21,371 nt of DNA from assembly GCA_964389475.1 (NCBI GenBank), contig CAYMFD010000060.1, forward strand, positions 1 to 21,371. The letters run 5' to 3'. A model generated the notes under the pieces. It had not been told where the DNA came from. It searched no databases and saw only the letters and a program-made list of their open reading frames with translations. A program made the position numbers and the translations under genes. This DNA comes from CAYMFD01 sp964389475 (GTDB taxonomy: Bacteria > Bacteroidota > Bacteroidia > Chitinophagales > Saprospiraceae). Below, in pieces: positions 16,130 through 21,371 of the stretch (positions are counted from its first letter, which is position 1; every line of letters starts with the position of its first letter).

Positions 16130-17184
16130 GATACAGTAGGTAGGGTTGGTAGTTTTACTATAAAGCTTGCGTTATCCTCCGTCACCTCTACAGCTCTATC
16201 TGTAAAGAAAGCATATCGATTCTTAATGTTGGCCAAGCCCTGCCCAGTGCCGCCGCTCACACCTCGTTTCTTTTGTAGTGTATTACCTACGCTGAGCGAG
16301 TCACGATCCGCAGTCACTGTGATGGTCAACGGTTGTTTTTTGGTGATAATATTGTGCTTGATCGCATTTTCGAATACGATCTGCATAGACATAGGTATGA
16401 TTAACCGGTCTAGGTGTTTTTCGTGCACAGTGACGTCAATACTCAAGTTATCAGCAAAGCGCTGCTCTATCAGGTAGATATACGCTTTTATAAAGTCCAG
16501 CTCTTCGCCGACCGTTACGAGCTGCTGATCCTTGATATCTAGGATGTAGCGGTATACCTTACTCAGCTGAGTAACAAACCTGACACTACGATCACTGTCC
16601 TCTGGTATCATGGCGGCTAGGGTATTGAGGCTGTTAAACAGAAAGTGCGGATTGACCTGACTCTTTAACCCCTCTAGCTGACTGCTTATGTTTTGGGTGA
16701 TTAGTTGCTCCTGCTCTAGCCTGGACTTTTTTAGTTGAACGAACAAATAGGCTCCTTCATATAGGCTAATAACAAGTACGACTAGTACTAGCGAGGCGAT
16801 CATCATGGTTAAAAAAGAAGGATCGGCTACTGGCTCGTCTATCTCATCAATGAATAATCGATCTACACCTGTAAGTAACAGTAATACCGCTGCAAAAAGC
16901 AACAGGACCCTAGGGATCAGAACAGAATAACGCTTTCTCGCATCTACGTGTGCCGGATACTGCCTCACAAAAAGTAAATACATCGTCCTAAAAGACAGCC
17001 AATAGACTGTCGTATAAATAATGCCTATCGGGTAGCAAATGGTGAGGAATAAGTAAGGGGTTTCATGCACGATATGTCCAAAAAGAATCCCATTAACCAT
17101 CAATGCGATGATGGGTATGCCTATCCAAAAGAAGAGCTTATCGTCGAAACCAAGAATATGGTAACTCTTAAGGGGTATCTGCAT
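16126..17184 (-). CDS. LytS/YehU-type sensor histidine kinase
   Basis: The 352 residues show four hydrophobic segments in the N-terminal 150 (about 18-40, 44-64, 90-108, 125-148), a membrane sensor without a large periplasmic domain. The His_kinase domain follows, with QVNPHFLFNSLNTL (177-190; His180 the phosphorylated histidine), and a divergent HATPase domain with FENAIKHN (271-278) and GGTGQGLANIKNRY (311-324). This is the architecture of two-TM or four-TM LytS-like kinases that work with LytTR regulators. It starts 14 bp after the TonB receptor gene and overlaps its own response regulator, so all three are probably one transcript. Confidence 0.93.
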   Translation of the reverse strand: MQIPLKSYHILGFDDKLFFWIGIPIIALMVNGILFGHIVHETPYLFLTICYPIGIIYTTVYWLSFRTMYLLFVRQYPAHVDARKRYSVLIPRVLLLFAAVLLLLTGVDRLFIDEIDEPVADPSFLTMMIASLVLVVLVISLYEGAYLFVQLKKSRLEQEQLITQNISSQLEGLKSQVNPHFLFNSLNTLAAMIPEDSDRSVRFVTQLSKVYRYILDIKDQQLVTVGEELDFIKAYIYLIEQRFADNLSIDVTVHEKHLDRLIIPMSMQIVFENAIKHNIITKKQPLTITVTADRDSLSVGNTLQKKRGVSGGTGQGLANIKNRYAFFTDRAVEVTEDNASFIVKLPTLPTVS

Positions 17185-17198
17185 CAGTCCATTATCTA

Positions 17199-19738
17199 CT
17201 AAAACTGTATTCGATATAGTATATCAGGGAAAAAACCAGCTTGATTTACTCTATTAACTTCGTTAGTCACTCTGTTGTATCTATTGGCGAATATATTCTC
17301 TCGATCGGTAACATTCTGAAAGTCAAGAGCAAAAAGCTGAGAAAAACCTCTTTTATTGTTTGTACGGATCCCCAATTTGACATCCCACCTAAAGTACGGG
17401 TCCTGCTGTAACGAGAACGCTTGACTATTATCCAACACCTCAATACCAGCTAGGCGACTAGCATCTAGGTCTACAGGCGTGTAGTATCGGCCATCAGCGG
17501 TGCTTACCCGCGTGTCAGCCGTAAAGGATAGTCGATCACTTATCCGCCATTCTTTACCGATCAGCACATTAAGCACCATCTCATTGTTAAAGGCCGTATT
17601 ACGTTCGACGCCGTCGCTAGCCGTATATCGGCTCTGAAATAAGCTACCCGTCAGTAGAGCATAGTAGCCATCACTAAAGAACTTCTCTACTGTTAACTCT
17701 GCGCCATAGTTGCGGCCCGTACCCTCATTGACTAACCTACCCACCTCTGGAAAGACGAAGTCTGCCCCCGCATTAAGCATGCTAAATGTCGAGGTAGTAG
17801 GGTCGACAGGTACATCGAAAATATGCTGATAGTACACCTCGGTTTTTACTCGCCACTGGTCTGCAGGACGTACTTCGTAGCCTGCAACGAAGTGGTGTGC
17901 CTTGGTAAAGTCTAGTTCTGTATTAGGTGCACTAGCTATACCGGAGGTAGGGTCTATGACTTGGTAGAAAAAAGTCGGTAGGGGTTGCACCTGACTATGC
18001 AAGCCGTAGCCTAGGGTAAGGCTAGACTTCTCACCCAATGTGTAGTTTAGTGAGCCCCGAGGCTCGATAATGGACTGACCATTAAGGTTGAGATACTGGC
18101 CGTGCAAGCCTGCATTGAGGGTCAGTCGTTCTGTGAGTTTATACTTGGCATGTATAAATGGCTGTACGATGATCAGGTTATCGTCTACATCTCTCACCGT
18201 CTGCCAGTCTGGGATACCGTCATTATCGTTGTCTGGATTGCCTTCGCGACTATTGACTAGAGATACTAGTGACTGCTGCTCTGCCGTAACACCTACCCTA
18301 GTTGTCAATCTGGCAGAGGATTTGAGGTTATAGTATGAGGTGATGGCTAGTCGATTGATATCGTCCTCGACATCGGTGTAGTCGTAGCCTGCCGTAAGAG
18401 TGGTATCAACGTACCTAAACTCTGTGAAAGTATTTCTAGCCAGTGATCCACTAATGACGGTCTTGATATACGATTTAGAGGATAGAATCTTGTTGTGTTT
18501 GACACCAACTACGCCGAAGTTAGATCGTGGTAGTGCATCTGTATCCGGCTCCGCGAAGAGGTCTTCTCCATCGACCTCTCCTGCTAAGAAGTCTATATCG
18601 CTAGCAGCCGCAATCCCAAATACCTGAAACCTGCCCAATGCCGTCTGTCCAAAGTCGACCTTAAAGCTCAAGTCTCTATAGTTCGGTATGGCATTAGTCC
18701 CGATGTCTAGTCCTAGGTTACCCGCAACACTGGTAAAGGCATGGCGATAACTCACCAAAAACGATCCACCCTTGGTCCCTTTGATAGGCCCCTCTGCCAT
18801 CCCTTCAAATCCGCTAAAGGCCGATAGCTGAGCCGTAAATTCATACTTGTCTTTATTACCAGATCTGAAACCTACGTCAAATACTCCAGAGAGGGCATTG
18901 CCATACTCTGCCGGAAAGGCGGACGTGATGAAGTCAGAATTCTTGAGCAGGTTGGTGTTAAGGGCAGATACAGGACCACCAGTTGTTCCCAGCGTGCTAA
19001 AGTGATTGGGATTGGGTATGGGCACCCCTTCTAGACGCCATAGGACGCCAGTGGGACTGTTGCCACGGACCACAATATCGTTGCGCGAGTCGTCGGCTGT
19101 ACNNNNNNNNNNNNNNNNNNNNNNNNNNNNNNNNNNNNNNNNNNNNNNNNNNNNNNNNNNNNNNNNNNNNNNNNNNNNNNNNNNNNNNNNNNNNNNNNNN
19201 NNCCAGTGGGACTGTTGCCACGGACCACAATATCGTTGCGCGAGTCGTCGGCTGTACTGACCCCTGCAAAGTTGCTAACCAGCCTACTTACGTCATTTCT
19301 ACCTCCCGAGTATCTAGTGACCTCCTCTAGCGAGAATGTCTTTGCACTTACGGTAGCCATCTCGTTGATCGCCCTGCTTTTGTTGGTCTCTGCTGTAATG
19401 ACCACCTCGTTGAGCTGGGCTATATCTTCCTCTAGGGCGAGGTTAAGCTCCGCTTGCTTACCAGCATTGACGATGATATTGGGCAGCGTAATCGTCTTAT
19501 ACCCGAGATAGGTTATCTGTACTACATGCCGGCCGACGGGTACCCCTTCTATGCGATAGTATCCGTCAACATCAGTGGAGGTACCTAGTGTGGTTGCACT
19601 GCTTACTACCTCTACAGAGGCGCCTATTAATGGTAACTCGGAGTCTGTATCTATGATCTGCCCTTTTAGTGTCTGAGTAATCTGAGCTTGCGCAGATAGG
19701 CATAGTAGTGGCAAGGAGAGTAAGATTAGGTATTTCAT
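17199..19738 (-). CDS. TonB-dependent outer-membrane receptor (interrupted only by an assembly gap)
   Basis: The gene starts at ATG 19738 with signal peptide MKYLILLSLPLLCLSAQAQ; an in-frame ATG at 19765 is also possible. It has an N-terminal carboxypeptidase-D regulatory-like domain (TLKGQIIDTDSELPLIGASV, YYRIEGVPVGRHVVQITYLGY), a plug domain (VSRLVSNFAGVS, RNDIVVRGNSPTGVLWRLEG) and a long beta-barrel ending in FFPDILYRIQF with the usual terminal aromatic. The barrel includes the RGSLNYTLGEKSSLTLGYGL and TADTRVSTADGRYYTPVDL segments. The substrate is unknown; no SusD partner lies beside it. The sequence contains 100 Ns plus a second copy of 55 bp, which shift the frame; removing 155 bp gives 2385 coding bases, an intact protein of 794 residues (803 from the upstream ATG). 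Confidence 0.92.
19048..19257. other. Assembly gap: 100 Ns between two identical 55-bp contig ends
   Basis: Bases 19048-19102 and 19203-19257 are identical over 55 bp (CCAGTGGGACTG...CGGCTGTAC) and flank a run of exactly 100 Ns (19103-19202). The left copy ends and the right copy begins exactly at the Ns. A conventional 100-N spacer between ends that overlap by a fixed length points to unmerged contigs, not biological duplication. Confidence 0.95.
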
Positions 19739-19888
19739 TGCGGTATGTTTGTTAATCCTCAGCAATGATACCGTCAGCTGGTGCCTAACAGATAGTGATA
19801 AATGATGAGTCGTAGGATCGTGGGGGTGACCTGCAGTTTTAGTGTACTGGCTTATGATCTACCCAGTTTTAAACTAGCCCTGTTCTAG

Positions 19889-20263
19889 TTACGCCTCGGC
19901 TTTTCGTAGATACTTATGCCAGGCTTTTTCTAGCGTTTGTAGAGTAGGCATTTCCTTGCCGACGTAAATGATGAGTAGGACGAGCATGTCATCTCCACCC
20001 TTATACGGATCAGTGATGGAGTGGTGGTGGTGTCGATATACTTCGCGCAGTAATCGCTTGATCCGATTGCGGTCGACAGCTCTCTTCCATAATCGCTTGG
20101 GTACAGAAAAGCCAACCTGGTAGTGGAGGCCTTTGTGCTTAGGATAAGTGCCTACCTGTATCCTGAGCGGATAGGCAGATACACCACGACCAGTAGCAAA
20201 TAGATCGTCCATCAGTTGCTTGTGGACGAGGTGGTGGCTCTTATGTAGCGTATACTGCTTCAG
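19889..20263 (-). CDS. rnpA: Ribonuclease P protein component
   Basis: RnpA is the protein subunit of RNase P, which matures the 5' ends of tRNAs. The family signature KRLWKRAVDRNRIKRLLREV contains the RNR motif, and VGFSVPKRL precedes it. The first ATG (20212) gives 107 residues but omits the conserved N-terminal region. Upstream in frame, KQYTLHKSHHLVHKQL reads like the normal RnpA start, and only a CTG at 20261-20263 precedes it before a stop further up, giving 124 residues. A non-AUG (CTG) start is therefore likely. It follows rpmH, as in most bacteria, but a terminator-like hairpin lies between them. Confidence 0.9.
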   Translation of the reverse strand: MKQYTLHKSHHLVHKQLMDDLFATGRGVSAYPLRIQVGTYPKHKGLHYQVGFSVPKRLWKRAVDRNRIKRLLREVYRHHHHSITDPYKGGDDMLVLLIIYVGKEMPTLQTLEKAWHKYLRKAEA

Positions 20264-20282
20264 GGCAAAGTGGACTAAAAAA

Positions 20283-20308
20283 AGCCAGACATCTTACGAT
20301 ACCTGGCT
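20283..20308 (-). terminator. Strong rho-independent terminator-like hairpin between rpmH and rnpA
   Basis: On the minus strand AGCCAGGTATC, a GTAA loop and GATGTCTGGCT pair over 11 bp, with two G-T wobbles, followed at once by a run of Ts (TTTTTT) ending at 20277. On the plus strand the hairpin is followed by CTTTATTTTT, so it may act both ways. It lies 74 bp after the rpmH stop and 13 bp before the probable rnpA start, so it would limit rnpA to read-through. Confidence 0.8.
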
Positions 20309-20356
20309 CTTTATTTTTAGCTGCGTGGTGCTGATACATAGATCAGCTAGCAGGGC

Positions 20357-20512
20357 TTATTTACCTTTCGCTTCGTCAGATACAGTAAGCTTTAGTCTAC
20401 CTTTAGCACGACGTCTAGCCAGTACCTTGCGACCGTTCTTGGTGCTCATACGAGATCTGAATCCGTGCTTGTTAGCTCTCTTTCTTCTTGATGGTTGAAA
20501 TGTCCGTTTCAT
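20357..20512 (-). CDS. rpmH: 50S ribosomal protein L34
   Basis: The 51-residue product MKRTFQPSRRKRANKHGFRS...RMSTKNGRKVLARRRAKGR is the typical basic L34 sequence, part of the large ribosomal subunit. It is followed by a short KLTVSDEAKGK tail seen in Bacteroidota. It is divergent from rplU, with the two promoters back to back, and precedes rnpA. Confidence 0.97.
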   Translation of the reverse strand: MKRTFQPSRRKRANKHGFRSRMSTKNGRKVLARRRAKGRLKLTVSDEAKGK

Positions 20513-20572
20513 AGCTTCTTATTTTTGTTGCTGTCAGCGACCTTAACACCTCCAGCATCTTCTAAGGGAGTG

Positions 20573-20603
20573 CAAAAATAAGTAATTTTTGCATTGAGTA
20601 AAA
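20573..20603 (-). promoter_or_regulatory. Probable rpmH promoter
   Basis: On the minus strand TATTTTTG (20573-20580) is a perfect TAnnTTTG -7 element. Twenty nt upstream lies TTT (20601-20603), a weak -33. The -7 element continues as GCACTC, exactly as in the divergent rplU promoter. The leader to the rpmH ATG would be about 55 nt. Confidence 0.65.
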
Positions 20604-20644
20604 GACTATGCCGTAACTTTCCTGAAGTAAGCTAAGGATGGCGC

Positions 20645-20675
20645 TTGCATGAGCGGTTGAATAGTTCTACTTTTG
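20645..20675 (+). promoter_or_regulatory. rplU-rpmA promoter
   Basis: TTG (20645-20647), a 20-nt spacer, then TACTTTTG (20668-20675) match the Bacteroidota -33/-7 consensus fully. Transcription would start near 20682, giving a short A-rich leader of about 24 nt with no Shine-Dalgarno site before the rplU ATG. Confidence 0.75.
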
Positions 20676-20705
20676 CACTCATTTTAAGAAAACTAAATTT
20701 CAACC

Positions 20706-21017
20706 ATGTTTGCAATTGTAACCATAGCTGGTCAACAATTTAAAGTTGAGGAGGGTCAACAGATCTTCGTCCACCAGCTAGAAGCCAAAGAGGGCGACAA
20801 GGTATCTTTCGATGAGGTTCTCCTCGTAGGGAAAGATGGCTCAACCTCTGTAGGCACGCCAACTGTATCGGGAGCTAAAGTTAGCGCCACCGTACTCGGT
20901 CACCAGAAAGGTGATAAAGTCATCGTCTTTAAAAAGAAGAGACGTAAAGGCTATAAAGTGAAGAAGGGGCATCGCCAGAGCTTCACTAAACTATCTATCG
21001 ACAGCATCGCAGGATAG
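20706..21017 (+). CDS. rplU: 50S ribosomal protein L21
   Basis: The 103-residue protein begins MFAIVTIAGQQFKVEEGQQI and contains DEVLLVG, VSATVLGHQKGDKVIVFKKKRRKGYKVKKGHRQSFTKLSI, the conserved L21 pattern and length. It is a primary large-subunit protein that binds 23S rRNA. It is followed after 49 bp by rpmA, the near-universal pairing, under one strong promoter. Confidence 0.98.
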   Translation: MFAIVTIAGQQFKVEEGQQIFVHQLEAKEGDKVSFDEVLLVGKDGSTSVGTPTVSGAKVSATVLGHQKGDKVIVFKKKRRKGYKVKKGHRQSFTKLSIDSIAG

Positions 21018-21066
21018 GCTCTTTAACTCATTTCATTTTTTTATCTAACAAAAAAAATCCAAAGTC

Positions 21067-21371
21067 ATGGCTCACAAGAAAGGAGTAGGTAGTACGGACA
21101 ATGGTCGGGATAGCAATCCTAAATATCTAGGTGTAAAGCTCTTCGGAGGTCAATACGCCAAGGCTGGTAGCATAATCGTACGTCAAAGAGGTACCAAGTT
21201 TCACCCTGGTGATAACGTAGGTATAGGTAAGGATCACACCTTGCATGCTTTAGTACCAGGCACAGTAGCATTCCGCAAAAGAAGGCTCAACAGAACATTC
21301 GTAAGTATCGTACCAGAAGGCACAGAAGCGCCAGTAGTTGCTAAGGCAGCTCCTAAAGTTGCCAAAAAAGC
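21067..21371 (+). CDS. rpmA: 50S ribosomal protein L27 (partial, runs off the right edge)
   Basis: The ATG at 21067 opens MAHKKGVGSTDNGRDSNPKY...LGVKLFGGQYAKAGSIIVRQ, the classic L27 N-terminus whose tail reaches the peptidyl-transferase centre, followed by RGTKFHPGDNVGIGKDHTLHAL. It begins directly with MAHKKG and so lacks the cleaved N-terminal extension known from Firmicutes. The window holds 101 codons and the frame is still open: beyond the usual 85 or so residues there is an alanine-, valine- and lysine-rich tail (VVAKAAPKVAKK), a lineage-type extension. Confidence 0.97.
   Translation, partial: MAHKKGVGSTDNGRDSNPKYLGVKLFGGQYAKAGSIIVRQRGTKFHPGDNVGIGKDHTLHALVPGTVAFRKRRLNRTFVSIVPEGTEAPVVAKAAPKVAKK

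Noticed and set aside
19031..19269. Apparent frameshift and 55-bp duplication in the TonB receptor
   Set aside because: The duplicated ends abut exactly 100 Ns and collapse to an intact frame, so it is a scaffold artefact and not a biological duplication.

Overview
The window looks like chromosomal DNA of a member of the Bacteroidota, probably near the Saprospiria; the class is an inference. The signs are a type IX secretion (T9SS) C-terminal domain, a TonB-dependent receptor with an N-terminal carboxypeptidase-D-like domain, promoters of the form TTG-20 nt-TAnnTTTG, few Shine-Dalgarno sites, DUF3109 and DUF559 proteins, and a LytS/LytTR pair.

Layout. 1-3504 (-): a secreted M43-type metalloprotease with a T9SS tail, followed by an ATGA-overlapping gene for another secreted protein that runs off the left edge. 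3655-5254 (-): a MurG-like glycosyltransferase overlapping a cysteine-rich DUF3109 gene. 5496-9404 (+): a CNNM/CBS membrane protein, an exported protein of unknown function, lipoyl synthase, and an Idh/MocA-like protein that lacks the usual catalytic residues. 9741-10424 (+): a Crp/Fnr regulator. 10425-11599: an accessory patch with a decayed DUF559 gene between two ~147-bp direct repeats. 11600-12412 (+): a predicted outer-membrane protein. 12760-15292 (-): queG and nadB. 15362-19738 (-): a TonB-dependent receptor, a LytS-type kinase and a LytTR regulator in close succession. 19889-21371: two divergent ribosomal units, rpmH-rnpA (-) and rplU-rpmA (+).

The most interesting signal is an octanucleotide tandem repeat (ACGGACTT, 5.5 copies) between the only good ATG and the signal peptide of the protease. 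Eight is not a multiple of three, so copy number sets the frame. With the copies seen here the ATG reads into a stop after 17 codons; three or six full copies would restore a complete secreted protease. This looks like a slipped-strand ON/OFF switch caught in the OFF state, with a second secreted protein translationally coupled behind it.

Other points: the apparent frameshift in the TonB receptor is an assembly artefact (100 Ns between two identical 55-bp ends); the DUF559 gene carries two in-frame nonsense codons; and rnpA seems to start at CTG, just after a strong terminator-like hairpin.
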